Assembly (NCBI RefSeq): GCF_014200675.1
Contig: NZ_JACHCI010000019.1
Location: forward strand, 1 to 64,000
DNA length: 64,000 bases
Source of the DNA: Janthinobacterium saanense
Lineage (GTDB): Bacteria > Pseudomonadota > Gammaproteobacteria > Burkholderiales > Burkholderiaceae_D
Direction of reading: 5' to 3'
Below the pieces are notes generated by a model. It did not search any database and had not been told where the DNA came from. It saw only the letters and a program-made list of their open reading frames with translations. Shown in pieces: positions 51,168 through 62,322 of the stretch (positions are counted from its first letter, which is position 1; each line of letters opens with the position of its first letter). The position numbers and the translations under genes were made by a program.

Positions 51168-52433
51168 ATGAGCAGCAGCGCCAGCAGTCCTCTGGCAAAA
51201 ACGGACAGTCATAGTTATGCCCAACGCAACGCAGCTTATTGGCGGCGCAATCTGGCCATCTGCGTGTTTGGCTCGTTTACCACCCTGGTCAGCCTGACCT
51301 TGCTACTGCCCTTTTTGCCGATTTATGTGGAGCAATTGGGCGTGCACGACAAGGCCGCCATCGTGGTCTGGTCCGGCATTGCCTTTGGCGCAACATTCCT
51401 CGGCACGGGCCTGACAGCGCCATTATGGGGTTATCTGAGCGACCGCTACGGGCGCCGGCCCATGCTGATACGGGCAGCCGTCGGCATGGCCTTGCTGATG
51501 CCATTGATAGGACTGGCCCACAATGTGTGGCAATTGGTGTTGCTGCGCCTGGCGGCAGGCTTGATTGGCGGCTACGCGTCTTCCGCGACCGTGCTGGTGG
51601 CAACCCAGACGCCGCGCGAACAGGCCGGCTGGGCACTGGGCATACTGTCGACCGGCTCTCTGTCTGGCGGCCTGATCGGTCCCTTGATCGGTGGACTGTT
51701 ACCGGGCCTGATAGGCATACGCCAGACTTTTTTCCTCGGCGGCGGCGTGATCGCGCTGGCTGCACTGGTCACTATCGTGTTTGTCCGCGAAGACTTCCAG
51801 GCCGCGCCGGCAAGCGCAAGGCGCGCCGAACCGGTAAGGCTGGGCAGTGCCTTGTGGCTGGTGGTTGCCCCCATGTTCGCTACCGCGATGCTGGTGCTGT
51901 TTTCGAATATGTCGATCGAACCCATCATCACTGTCTACCTGGCTGAAATCGGCGTAGGCCGCAGCCAGGTAGTGCTGTTCGCTGGCATCGTGATGGCCGC
52001 GTCTGCCCTGGGCAGCTTGCTGATGGCGGCACGTCTTGGACGCCTGGCGGACCGTATCGGCGGCGGGAAAGTGATTATTTATTGCTTGCTGGCAGCCGGG
52101 GGCTTGCTGATACCACAAGCTTTCGTCACGCAATGGTGGCAACTGGTGGGCTTGCGTTTCCTGATGGGCATGGCCCTGGCTGGCTTGCTACCGTCGATCG
52201 CCAAAGTCATCCGTCTATCAGTACCGGAAAAAGCGCTGGGCAAGGTACTCGGTTATGCGCAATCGTCGCAATACGCAGGCCAGGTGCTGGGCCCACTACT
52301 CGGTGGCGCCCTGGGCGGCACCAGCGGCATGCGTTCCGTATTTTTTCTCACCAGTGCGCTGCTGCTGGCAGGTGCTGGCTTGAATTATCTGTTGATGAAC
52401 AAAGCCCGGGCGGCTTTGCATCCCTTGCAATAA
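51168..52433 (+). CDS. MFS drug-efflux-type transporter (MdtG-like)
   Basis: A 421-residue transporter with 12 predicted spans. Motif A is present after helix 2 (GYLSDRYGRRPMLIRA), and the helix-5 motif lies in LGILSTGSLSGGLIGPLIGG. Both are typical of DHA1 efflux pumps such as MdtG. The start at 51168 is preceded by GAGGAAG. It sits between two SDR genes, so it may export the same toxic metabolite they modify. Confidence 0.85.
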   Translation: MSSSASSPLAKTDSHSYAQRNAAYWRRNLAICVFGSFTTLVSLTLLLPFLPIYVEQLGVHDKAAIVVWSGIAFGATFLGTGLTAPLWGYLSDRYGRRPMLIRAAVGMALLMPLIGLAHNVWQLVLLRLAAGLIGGYASSATVLVATQTPREQAGWALGILSTGSLSGGLIGPLIGGLLPGLIGIRQTFFLGGGVIALAALVTIVFVREDFQAAPASARRAEPVRLGSALWLVVAPMFATAMLVLFSNMSIEPIITVYLAEIGVGRSQVVLFAGIVMAASALGSLLMAARLGRLADRIGGGKVIIYCLLAAGGLLIPQAFVTQWWQLVGLRFLMGMALAGLLPSIAKVIRLSVPEKALGKVLGYAQSSQYAGQVLGPLLGGALGGTSGMRSVFFLTSALLLAGAGLNYLLMNKARAALHPLQ

Positions 52434-52449
52434 ATCTGGGAGTATCTGT

Positions 52450-53319
52450 ATGCAAAAGCAACACAACGATGGATCGCGCACCTGGCTGATCACCGGTGTC
52501 AGCTCGGGCCTGGGCCTGGCGTTTGCCCGCGCCGCCCTGGCAGCCGGCCATACCGTGATCGGTACCGTGCGCCAGGATAGTGACGGTGCGCAATTTGAAA
52601 AACTGGGCGCCGGACGTGCCCATGCCCTGCTGCTCGATATCAGCGACTTGGCGGCTATCGGGCCAGCGCTAGCGCAAGCGGAGCAGGCACTGGGCCCGAT
52701 TGATGTGCTGGTCAACAATGCCGGTTACGGCCATGAAGGCACGCTGGAAGAATCGCCATTGGAAGAGTTGCAGCATCAGTTTGCAGTCAATGTATACGGT
52801 CCGGTAGCGATGATCAAGGCCGTCTTGCCGCAAATGCGGCAGCGCCGTAGCGGCTGCATCGTCAATGTTACGTCAATGGCGGGCCTGGCTGCGCTGCCGG
52901 GCATCGCTTACTACAGTGGCAGCAAGTTTGCGCTGGAAGGCATCAGCGCCTCGCTGGCGCAGGAAGTCGCGCCATTCGGCATCCGGGTCATTGCGCTGGC
53001 GCCGGGCTCCTTCCGTACTGACTGGGCCGGACGCTCCATGGTGCGGACCCAGCGCCAGATTAGCGACTATGACGATTTGTTCGAGCCCATCCGCAATGCG
53101 CGCAAGGCAAAAAGCGGCATCCAGGCTGGCGACCCCGAAAAAGCGGCCCAAGTCTTGCTAGCTATTGTGGCGGCAGAGCAGGCCCCACGCCAGTTGCTGC
53201 TGGGCAGTGACGCCTTGACACTGGTACGTGCCCGCATCAAGGCGCTCAGTGCCGAGCTGGATCAATGGGAGGCACTGACACAAGCGACGGATTATTTGCC
53301 TCCCGCAGACCAGATCTGA
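52450..53319 (+). CDS. Short-chain dehydrogenase/reductase
   Basis: A 289-residue classical SDR. Cofactor motif TGVSSGLGLAFA, NNAGYG, serine in VNVTSMAGL, and the active-site YYSGSKFALEG with tyrosine and lysine both intact. It follows the MFS gene by 16 bases. GGGAG precedes the ATG. A strong hairpin terminator ends the cluster. Confidence 0.88.
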   Translation: MQKQHNDGSRTWLITGVSSGLGLAFARAALAAGHTVIGTVRQDSDGAQFEKLGAGRAHALLLDISDLAAIGPALAQAEQALGPIDVLVNNAGYGHEGTLEESPLEELQHQFAVNVYGPVAMIKAVLPQMRQRRSGCIVNVTSMAGLAALPGIAYYSGSKFALEGISASLAQEVAPFGIRVIALAPGSFRTDWAGRSMVRTQRQISDYDDLFEPIRNARKAKSGIQAGDPEKAAQVLLAIVAAEQAPRQLLLGSDALTLVRARIKALSAELDQWEALTQATDYLPPADQI

Positions 53320-53357
53320 GGTGCATGGCTGTTCGTTGCCCTGCTCGCCCGCGATTG

Positions 53358-53394
53358 TGACAAGGCCGCCACACTGGGCGGCCTTGTCATTTTC
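53358..53394 (+). terminator. Intrinsic terminator after the SDR-MFS-SDR cluster
   Basis: TGACAAGGCCGCC and GGCGGCCTTGTCA form a perfect 13-pair stem with an ACACTG loop, followed by TTTTCC. Confidence 0.85.
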
Positions 53395-53453
53395 CTGTCA
53401 TCTGGCTGTCATATAATTGCTGCAAGAACGCTTTGCGCAGAAAGTCAATCACG

Positions 53454-54482
53454 ATGGCGATGGAAACTGCCGGTTTTACCTACGGCTCCGATACCTCAGG
53501 CCTGGTCTGGGGTTTTTTGTTTGGCCGGACGGCGCAGCCGCTGGCGCTCGATTCAAACGCGGCGCAAGCCTGGCTGGACAACAACGCGAGCCACCCGCCC
53601 CAGGAATTCGTCTGGCTGCATTTCAACCTGTCGCATGCGGCCTGCGAGCGCTGGCTGCAAACGCATACCAGCCTGGCCGCGGAATTCTATGAAACCCTGC
53701 ACCAGGGTTCACGCTCGACGCGCATCGAGCAGGCTGAAAACACCCTGATCGCGGTGGTCAACGATGTGGTGCACAATTTTTCCTTCGAGGTCTCCGACAT
53801 CGCCACCATGTGGTCCAGCGTGGCGCAAAACCTGGTCATCACGGCGCGCCGCGCACCGCTGCAATCGATAGAGCGCTTGCGCCAGGCCGTGCTCAAGAAT
53901 CACGAGCCGATACGCTCGTCGGTGGAATTGCTGATCCATCTGCTGCGCGACCAGGCCGATGTGCTGGTCAATATCGTGCGCGACGCGGTGGCCCGCGTCG
54001 ACGATATCGAAGACCATTTATTGTCTGGCCGTTTGACGCCCAAACGCAGCGACCTGGGCGCCATGCGGCGGGTGCTGGTGCGGCTGCAGCGCCTGCTGGC
54101 GCCTGAACCGGCCGCCCTGTTTCGCCTGCTGCAACGGCCGCCTTCATGGATTTCGGAACTCGATAGCCTGGAATTGCGCCAATCGACAGAGGAATTTTCG
54201 GTGGTGCTGAGCGATATGTCATCGCTGCAGGAGCGCATCAAGCTGCTGCAGGAAGAAATCGCCGCCAGCGTCAACGAGGGCAATAACCGCAGCCTGTTCG
54301 TGCTGACCATCGTCACGGTGCTGGCCCTGCCGATCAACATCATCGCCGGCATGCTGGGCATGAACGTGGGCGGCATCCCGCTGGCCCAGCATCCGCAAGG
54401 CTTCTGGATCATCGTCGCCATCATCGTGACATTCACGGTGGCGGCGGGATGGCTGGTCGCCCACGTACAAAAGAATAATTGA
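53454..54482 (+). CDS. CorA/ZntB-type divalent-cation transporter
   Basis: A 342-residue transporter. A long cytoplasmic domain rich in helices is followed by two C-terminal spans. The signature between them is GMNVGGIP, a ZntB-like variant of the GMN loop. Upstream KLLQEEIAASVNEGNNRSLFVL matches the stalk helix. ZntB proteins move zinc. ATG at 53454 or 53460 is possible; neither has a strong ribosome site. Confidence 0.85.
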   Translation: MAMETAGFTYGSDTSGLVWGFLFGRTAQPLALDSNAAQAWLDNNASHPPQEFVWLHFNLSHAACERWLQTHTSLAAEFYETLHQGSRSTRIEQAENTLIAVVNDVVHNFSFEVSDIATMWSSVAQNLVITARRAPLQSIERLRQAVLKNHEPIRSSVELLIHLLRDQADVLVNIVRDAVARVDDIEDHLLSGRLTPKRSDLGAMRRVLVRLQRLLAPEPAALFRLLQRPPSWISELDSLELRQSTEEFSVVLSDMSSLQERIKLLQEEIAASVNEGNNRSLFVLTIVTVLALPINIIAGMLGMNVGGIPLAQHPQGFWIIVAIIVTFTVAAGWLVAHVQKNN

Positions 54483-54520
54483 GCATGCGGCGAACGGCAA
54501 ACGCCGTTCGCCCTTCTTGC

Positions 54521-54928
54521 TTAACGGTGGAATTCGCCAGCGCGCTCGGGCTGGTAGACGATTTCCTCGATCTTCACCTTGACCACGCCGCCCGGCATCG
54601 GCCAGGCGATGCTGTCGCCCACCGATAATCCCAACAATGCGCTGCCAACTGGCGCCAGCACGGAGATGCGGTCGGCCTGGCCATCGACGTCTTTCGGGTA
54701 CACCAGGGTCAGGCAAAACTCTTCCCTGTTTTCCACCGTGAAGCGCACGGTCGAATTCATCGTCACCACGGTCGGCGGAATCTCTTGCGGCTCCAGCACG
54801 TCGGCACGCCCCAGCTCATCGAGCAAGGCGGCCTTGTCGGGCGACAAGTTATTTCCCAAGGCATACAACAATGTTTCCAGTCGTTCCACGTCTTGTGACG
54901 ACAACGTTATTTTTGGTTTCTTTTCCAA
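54521..54928 (-). CDS. rnk: Nucleoside diphosphate kinase regulator Rnk
   Basis: A 135-residue GreA/GreB-related protein. An N-terminal coiled coil (ITLSSQDVERLETLLYAL) is followed by the C-terminal FKBP-like domain (LTLVYPKDVDGQADRISVLAPVGSALLGLSVGDSI). Rnk binds RNA polymerase in the secondary channel. A TTG start at 54928 is chosen, with GAGGA upstream and the family's usual K-P-K-I-T opening; no ATG is available. Confidence 0.85.
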   Translation of the reverse strand: MEKKPKITLSSQDVERLETLLYALGNNLSPDKAALLDELGRADVLEPQEIPPTVVTMNSTVRFTVENREEFCLTLVYPKDVDGQADRISVLAPVGSALLGLSVGDSIAWPMPGGVVKVKIEEIVYQPERAGEFHR

Positions 54929-55379
54929 GATATCCTCACTAATCAATATTTACACCGCGATGTAGCCGCGATTCAAAGACAATTCAAGCGGCGTCCGGTT
55001 TTGCGGGCGTCAAGGCGCACACGGCAAAACAATGGGTATCAGAACGCCCATTGTCGAAGGATTATGGACGAACTCGCCGGGCAAGGCCATAGTGTTTGCC
55101 TATTCATTCTTAATATTTATTAGAATCAATGACTTGCATGATGCGATTGACACAGAAAATGAAAATAAAGCCGGAGTATGCGGCCCGAGGCGCTATTTCC
55201 CTGACGCTAGCTGCCGATTTTATTTACTGGAGGCATGTCTTGACACAAGAAAAAACAGGCAAAACAAAAGAGATTAGAATTGCCAGTGAATATTATTTAA
55301 AAGATATGTCTAAAATTTTTGTGCCGTGGTGACAGAAACTTGAGGCCTCACGACGGTGACACCAAACTGGAATGACAAC
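54929..55379. other. AT-rich gene-free stretch between rnk and the GGDEF-EAL gene
   Basis: About 450 bases. The part from about 55080 to 55320 is much richer in A and T than its surroundings. Two short plus-strand frames (starting 55032 and 55129) have no good ribosome site or recognisable product. TTGACA occurs at 55148-55153. The palindrome TGAGGCCTCA lies at 55341-55350, just before the GGDEF-EAL gene. Confidence 0.5.
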
Positions 55380-57311
55380 ATGGCAGGGCAAGCCCATATC
55401 GAACCAGGCGGCGGCACGCCGTCCCGAGAAGGTCACGACAGGATGGCGCCGTGGCGTGGCGACCGGGTCGCCAGACAAAACCTGCTGCTCGCCGGCGCCA
55501 CGCTGCTGGCCGCCAGCCTGTCGCTGATACTGTTCCAGGCCGTGGCGCTGCACGCGGAGCTGCGGCGCGAGCTGACGGTGCAAGCCGACATGCTGGCGCC
55601 TGCCGCCAGCCAGGCGCTGCGCCAGTCCAGCCACCTGGGCGCCGAACAGGTGCTGGCGCCGCTGGCCGCCGCGCCCGACATCGAACAGGCGCTGATTTAC
55701 AGCCAGAATGGCCTGCCCTACGCCCGCTACGCGCGCAGCAGCGCCGAGGCCACGCCCGCAGCACCGCAAGCCGGCATGCACACGGATGGGCTGGCCGGCA
55801 GCGCGAGCATGTTGAAGCCGCTGCCGGGCGGCGGCGCACTGCTGCTGCGAACCAGCCTGGCGCCGCTCTACCGCAGCCTGGCGCAATTTGCCGCCTTCAC
55901 GCTGGCCATCGGCCTGTGCGCATTCGGCATCACCTTGCTGATGGTGCGCCGCACGCGCGCCGCCGCCGAACAGGCGGAAAACCATTTTCACTACCTGGCC
56001 CATGTCGATCCCGTCACCGCGCTACCAAACCGGCATGAATTCAACGATGCGCTGGCGTATGCGCTGGCACGCGCCGACCGCCAGGACAGCAGCGTGGGCT
56101 TGCTGCTGCTGGACCTGGATAACTTCAAGGTCGTCAACGACACCCTCGGCCACCATCACGGCGACCAGCTGCTCAAACTGGTGGCCGGGCGCCTGGTCCA
56201 CATCCTGCGCACCACCGACATCATCTGCCGCATGGGCGGCGACGAATTCGTGGTCATCATCGAACCGGCCGACGACGCCCTGGAGCTGGCCAGCGTGGCG
56301 CGCAAGATCCTGTCCATGCTGGCCACGCCGTTCACGCTCGATGGCCACCAGTCATACCTGGGCGCCAGCATCGGGGTCAGCCTGTATCCATTCGACGCGC
56401 GCGATGCGGCGACCCTGACGCGCAACGCCGATACGGCCATGTATCACGCCAAGCAACGGGGCAAGAACCGCTACGCCATCTTCCAGTCCGACATGGCACT
56501 GCGCGCCCAGCGCCGCCTGCGCGTGGAAGCGAACCTGCGCAAGGCCTTGCAGGACGGCGACCTGTTCTTGCATTACCAGCCGCAAATCGATTTGCGCAGC
56601 GGCCGCATCGTCGGCGTGGAAGCGCTGATACGCTGGCGCTGCAGCGAAATGGGCGATGTCAGTCCCGGCGAATTCATCCCCGTCGCCGAGGAAAGCGGCA
56701 TCATCGTCGAACTGGGCCGCTGGGTGCTGCACAGCGCCTGCCGGCAAGCAGCCGCCTGGCACAAGGCGGGCTTGCTCGACACCCTGGAACACGTGGCCGT
56801 CAACCTGTCCGCCTGCCAGGCGCGCGATGCAGAACTGATGAACGACATCCGCGCCATCCTGCACGAAACGCAGCTGCCGCATGGCTTGCTGGAGCTGGAA
56901 ATCACGGAAGGCGTCATGATGGACAATGTGCAGACCAATGTGGAACTGATGCAGCGGCTGCAGGAAACCGGCATCCACCTGTCGATCGACGATTTCGGCA
57001 CCGGCTATTCCTCGATGTCTTACCTGAAGCGCCTGCCGATCGACCAGCTGAAAATCGACCGCAGCTTCGTGCACGACCTGCCCGGCGACGGCGAAGCCAT
57101 CGTCACGGCCATCATCGCCATGGCGCACAGCCTGAAGTTGAAAGTGGTGGCCGAAGGCGTGGAAACCCTGCGGCAAGTGGAGTTTTTAAGAAAGGCCGGC
57201 TGCGACAATGCGCAGGGCTTTTTCTTCGCGCGCCCGATGACGGCGGCGCAGTTGACGGCGCTGCTGCTGGAGCGGCGCGACTGGAGCAGCCGCACCGCTT
57301 TGCAGGCCTAG
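55380..57311 (+). CDS. GGDEF-EAL cyclic-di-GMP turnover protein with periplasmic sensor
   Basis: A 643-residue membrane protein. Two spans (LLLAGATLLAASLSLILFQAVAL and FAAFTLAIGLCAFGITLLM) flank a periplasmic domain of about 110 residues. The GGDEF domain has the intact active site MGGDEFVVI. The EAL domain has EALIRW, with NLSACQ, ELEITEG, DDFGTGYSS and KIDRSFV all intact. It could both make and degrade c-di-GMP. The start is uncertain: ATG 55380 is used; GTG 55356 and ATG 55443 are alternatives. Confidence 0.9.
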   Translation: MAGQAHIEPGGGTPSREGHDRMAPWRGDRVARQNLLLAGATLLAASLSLILFQAVALHAELRRELTVQADMLAPAASQALRQSSHLGAEQVLAPLAAAPDIEQALIYSQNGLPYARYARSSAEATPAAPQAGMHTDGLAGSASMLKPLPGGGALLLRTSLAPLYRSLAQFAAFTLAIGLCAFGITLLMVRRTRAAAEQAENHFHYLAHVDPVTALPNRHEFNDALAYALARADRQDSSVGLLLLDLDNFKVVNDTLGHHHGDQLLKLVAGRLVHILRTTDIICRMGGDEFVVIIEPADDALELASVARKILSMLATPFTLDGHQSYLGASIGVSLYPFDARDAATLTRNADTAMYHAKQRGKNRYAIFQSDMALRAQRRLRVEANLRKALQDGDLFLHYQPQIDLRSGRIVGVEALIRWRCSEMGDVSPGEFIPVAEESGIIVELGRWVLHSACRQAAAWHKAGLLDTLEHVAVNLSACQARDAELMNDIRAILHETQLPHGLLELEITEGVMMDNVQTNVELMQRLQETGIHLSIDDFGTGYSSMSYLKRLPIDQLKIDRSFVHDLPGDGEAIVTAIIAMAHSLKLKVVAEGVETLRQVEFLRKAGCDNAQGFFFARPMTAAQLTALLLERRDWSSRTALQA

Positions 57312-57313
57312 AA

Positions 57314-59002
<1,689 letters not shown>

Positions 59003-59185
59003 GATATGGCCCTCGCAAAAAACCCTCGATTTTACAGACTCCCGGGCATTCCGTGTGAACTGTTCCACTCTTGCGCCCTGGCAGCCTTGCCTTTGCGACA
59101 TTGTTAAATCAGTACTTCATCAAGGTGTCACAATTCACAGGCAACATTGCAATGCAGAAACATTGTGACCCTTCCTGGAAATCTG

Positions 59186-61231
59186 ATGAAAATCCTTTTG
59201 ACGCCTGCCATCCGACTCATGCAGCAATTGCGCCTGCTGCCCAAATTCATGCTCGTCTGCCTGGTCTTCCTGCTGCCGCTGGCGCTGGTGACGAGCTTGC
59301 TGATTGCCGAGCTGGGCAAGTCATTGTCGCAGGCACAGCAGGCGCAGCGGGGCGTCAGTTATGTGCAGCAGTTGCAGGAAACCACGCATTTGCTGCAGCG
59401 CCGGCGCGGCGAAGAACATTTGCGCCTGAGCATAAAGCGCGCAGTCGATGGCCCAGCGACGGCGCTCAACGCGAAGATCAGCACCGCCTTGCAAACCCTG
59501 CAAGCATCGCCCTCGGGGGCCGGCCTGCCGCAGGTGGCTGAGCTGCTCAAGCAATGGCAGGCGCTGCTGGCGGGCCAGGCCAGCCTGGGCGCCAAGGAAA
59601 GTTATAGCACCCACACGGCGCTGATACGCCAGGCCGGCAAGCTGGTGCAACTGGTGGCCGACCGCTCGCACCTGGGCCTCGATGGCGAAGCGGGCGCGGG
59701 CCACTTGAGCAATGTCATCATCGGCACCCTGCCCGACCTGGCCGAAAGCCTGTCCGACATCGCCGGCCGGGGCGGCGCCTATATCGACACGGGCTTGTTT
59801 GAAGCCAACGAAGACCAGCTGGTCAACGCCACCGCCCAGATCGCCCGCCATGAACTGGAACGCTTGCCGGCCCGCTACGATGAAATCAGCAGCAGCCAGC
59901 CCACGCTGCGCGCGCCGCTGGAACCGGCGCTGAAAGCGCTGCCGGTGGCGCTGGCCTTTTTGGAGCGCACGAAAAATGAAGTCACCAATTCCTACGACCA
60001 GAGCTCGGGGCCGGCCTTCCACAAGGCGGGCATGCAAGCCATCGATGGCCTGTACGCGCTGGCGACGGCTTCGGGCAATGCGCTGCAAGCCGTGCTGGCC
60101 GAACGCATCGCCCGCGACCAGGCCAGGCGCGCGCTGATCCTGGCCGCCATGCTGCTGGTGCTGGCGATTGCCGCTTATCTATGCGCCGGCTTCTACGCCT
60201 CGTTCTCCCGCGACGTGGCGCAATTGCGCCTGGCCGTGGGCGCGGCAGCAGCCGGTGATTTGTCGCAGCGCATCGATAGCGCTGCACGCGATGAAATCGG
60301 CGACCTGGTGCGCGACTTTGGCGCCATGACGCGTAGCCTGGCCACCCTGGTACAGGAAATCCGCAGCGGCGCCGCCGTCATCGCGGCCGCTGGCGCCGAC
60401 ATGGCGCAAGGCAACCAGGCTTTGTCCGGCCACACCGCCACCCAGTCCGAGGCGCTGGGCGCTACCGTGGACTCGATGCGCGAACTGACGGCGACCGTAG
60501 GCCGCAACGAAGCCCACCTCGCCCAGGGCAGCACCTTGGTCGCCTCGGCTGCCGACGTGGCGCGGTGCGGCGGCGAGACCGTCACCGCCGTGGTCGACAC
60601 CATGGCCTCGATCAAGGCCAGCTCGCACAAGATCGTCGACATCATCGGCGTCATCAACGGCATCGCCTTCCAGACCAATATCCTGGCCCTGAATGCCGCC
60701 GTGGAGGCGGCGCGGGCCGGCGAGCAGGGACGCGGTTTCGCCGTGGTAGCGGCCGAAGTACGCAGCCTGGCGCAGCGCTCGAACGAGGCGGCGCTGGAAA
60801 TCAAGCGCCTGATCGGCGATTCGGTGGCCACGGTGGACGCGGGTGGCGAGCTGGTGAACGCGGCCGGCAGCACCATGCGGCAAGTAGTCGAGGCGGTGCA
60901 GCAGGTGGCGCTGGTGATCGCCCGCATCAGCAGCGCCGGCGCCGAACAGAATGGCGAAATCACCCAGATCAATGGCGCGCTGGCGCAGATCGACGACATG
61001 ACGCGCCAGAACGCGGCCCTGGTCGAAGAAGCGCGCATCGGTTCGCAGCGCCTGCATGAAGAGGGCGACGCGCTGACGCAGGCCGTCAGCCGCTTCCGCC
61101 TGGAAGAGGCAGCGCAAGCCGAGTCCACCGCCCCGCGCGCCAGCTTGCCCAGCGTGCGCCAGGCCGGTTCCTGGAGCGCCAACAAGCCGCGCGTCATATC
61201 ACAAAACCACGTACAACGGCGCAAGGCTTGA
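59186..61231 (+). CDS. Methyl-accepting chemotaxis protein
   Basis: A 681-residue chemoreceptor. Spans are near residues 22-42 ([18 protein letters not shown]) and 310-335 ([20 protein letters not shown]), with a large helical periplasmic domain between. HAMP ([21 protein letters not shown]) and the signalling hairpin [40 protein letters not shown] follow. No C-terminal CheR-tethering pentapeptide is seen. The start is taken at 59186; later ATGs are possible. Confidence 0.88.
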   Translation: MKILLTPAIRLMQQLRLLPKFMLVCLVFLLPLALVTSLLIAELGKSLSQAQQAQRGVSYVQQLQETTHLLQRRRGEEHLRLSIKRAVDGPATALNAKISTALQTLQASPSGAGLPQVAELLKQWQALLAGQASLGAKESYSTHTALIRQAGKLVQLVADRSHLGLDGEAGAGHLSNVIIGTLPDLAESLSDIAGRGGAYIDTGLFEANEDQLVNATAQIARHELERLPARYDEISSSQPTLRAPLEPALKALPVALAFLERTKNEVTNSYDQSSGPAFHKAGMQAIDGLYALATASGNALQAVLAERIARDQARRALILAAMLLVLAIAAYLCAGFYASFSRDVAQLRLAVGAAAAGDLSQRIDSAARDEIGDLVRDFGAMTRSLATLVQEIRSGAAVIAAAGADMAQGNQALSGHTATQSEALGATVDSMRELTATVGRNEAHLAQGSTLVASAADVARCGGETVTAVVDTMASIKASSHKIVDIIGVINGIAFQTNILALNAAVEAARAGEQGRGFAVVAAEVRSLAQRSNEAALEIKRLIGDSVATVDAGGELVNAAGSTMRQVVEAVQQVALVIARISSAGAEQNGEITQINGALAQIDDMTRQNAALVEEARIGSQRLHEEGDALTQAVSRFRLEEAAQAESTAPRASLPSVRQAGSWSANKPRVISQNHVQRRKA

Positions 61232-61433
61232 TGTCTATAGAACCAACGTAGGACTGGGACTACAATTCTGCCTCAATAGAGACTACAAAATGGCGACTGC
61301 TAATCTTATGTTCGCCAATGACATAAGCTTTTAAAGTAACTACATCGTGATCTGCGCGATAAGCCTGGCAAAAAATCCATGACCAGCAGCGCAGCCATCG
61401 CACTCCGATGTAAAAAAGCCTGTGAGGAATTAT

Positions 61434-62243
61434 ATGAACCATACCCAACTTAGCGCTCCGCTCCAGAAAAACCAGTTGCTGCCGCATGTAATGCCAGCGG
61501 CTGGCCGGGAAATCAAGCTTGCGTCGCGGGTTAGCCTCAGTAGCGCACAACAAAATGAGTTGCTGGCCGCCCTGCCCCGCGCCGCGCTCGAATCGCTGTT
61601 TGAACACCTGGAACTGGTGGAACTACCATTCGGCAAAGAACTCTACGCTTACGGCAATCACCTCGACTACAGCTACTTCCCGACCACCGCCATCGTCTCG
61701 CTGCTGTATGTGATGGAAGACGGCGCCACCACCGAAATCGCCGTAGTCGGCCATGAAGGCGTGGTGGGCGCCTCGCTGGTGGTGGGCGAACGGGCCATGT
61801 GCACGGCCGTGGTGCAAAGCGCCGGCTACGGCTACCGTTTAAAAACGCAATGCCTGCGCGATGCCTTCAATGAAGGCGGCGCGCTGCCGCAACTGCTGAT
61901 GCGCTACACCAATGCCCTGTTTGCCCAGATGGCGCAAAACGCCGTGGGCGGCCGCCACAGCTCGATAGAACAAAAACTGTGCCGCTGGCTGCTCGACCGT
62001 CTGGACCGCTCGCCATCGAATGAATTGAAAGTCACCCAGGAACTCATTTCCATCATGCTGGGCGTGCGCCGCGAAAGCATCACGGCCGCCGCCGGCAAGC
62101 TGCAGGAAGAAGGCTTGATACACTATCGCCGTGGCAATATCACGGTACTCGACCGCCTGGGCCTGGAAGCCTACGCCGGCGAATGCTACAAAGTGGCGAA
62201 GACAGAATACGACCGCTTGCTGCGCGACGTGGCGCGCTGCTAA
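61434..62243 (+). CDS. Crp/Fnr-family transcriptional regulator
   Basis: A 269-residue regulator. The cyclic-nucleotide-type sensor fold lies at about 45-165 (LPFGKELYAYG, then TEIAVVGHEGVVGASLV), and the winged helix-turn-helix at about 185-255 (VTQELISIMLGVRRESITAAAGKLQEEGLIHYRRGNITVLD). No FNR-type cysteine cluster is present. GAGGA lies five bases before the ATG. A bidirectional terminator follows. Confidence 0.88.
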   Translation: MNHTQLSAPLQKNQLLPHVMPAAGREIKLASRVSLSSAQQNELLAALPRAALESLFEHLELVELPFGKELYAYGNHLDYSYFPTTAIVSLLYVMEDGATTEIAVVGHEGVVGASLVVGERAMCTAVVQSAGYGYRLKTQCLRDAFNEGGALPQLLMRYTNALFAQMAQNAVGGRHSSIEQKLCRWLLDRLDRSPSNELKVTQELISIMLGVRRESITAAAGKLQEEGLIHYRRGNITVLDRLGLEAYAGECYKVAKTEYDRLLRDVARC

Positions 62244-62260
62244 ACAGCTTCAGTCCACAA

Positions 62261-62294
62261 AAAAATGGCCGGGCATCATGCCCGGCCATTTTTT
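62261..62294. terminator. Bidirectional terminator between convergent genes
   Basis: AAAAATGGCCGGGCAT (62261-62276) and ATGCCCGGCCATTTTT (62278-62293) are exact inverted copies around a C. It has T runs on both strands and serves both the Crp-like gene and the histidine kinase. Confidence 0.92.
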
Positions 62295-62322
62295 ATGGGC
62301 GCTTATTGTTGCTGATGCAATG

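Noticed and set aside
55032-55332. Two short plus-strand frames in the AT-rich gap before the GGDEF-EAL gene
   Set aside because: They overlap each other, lack a good ribosome site and show no recognisable pattern. The AT-richness suggests a promoter region.
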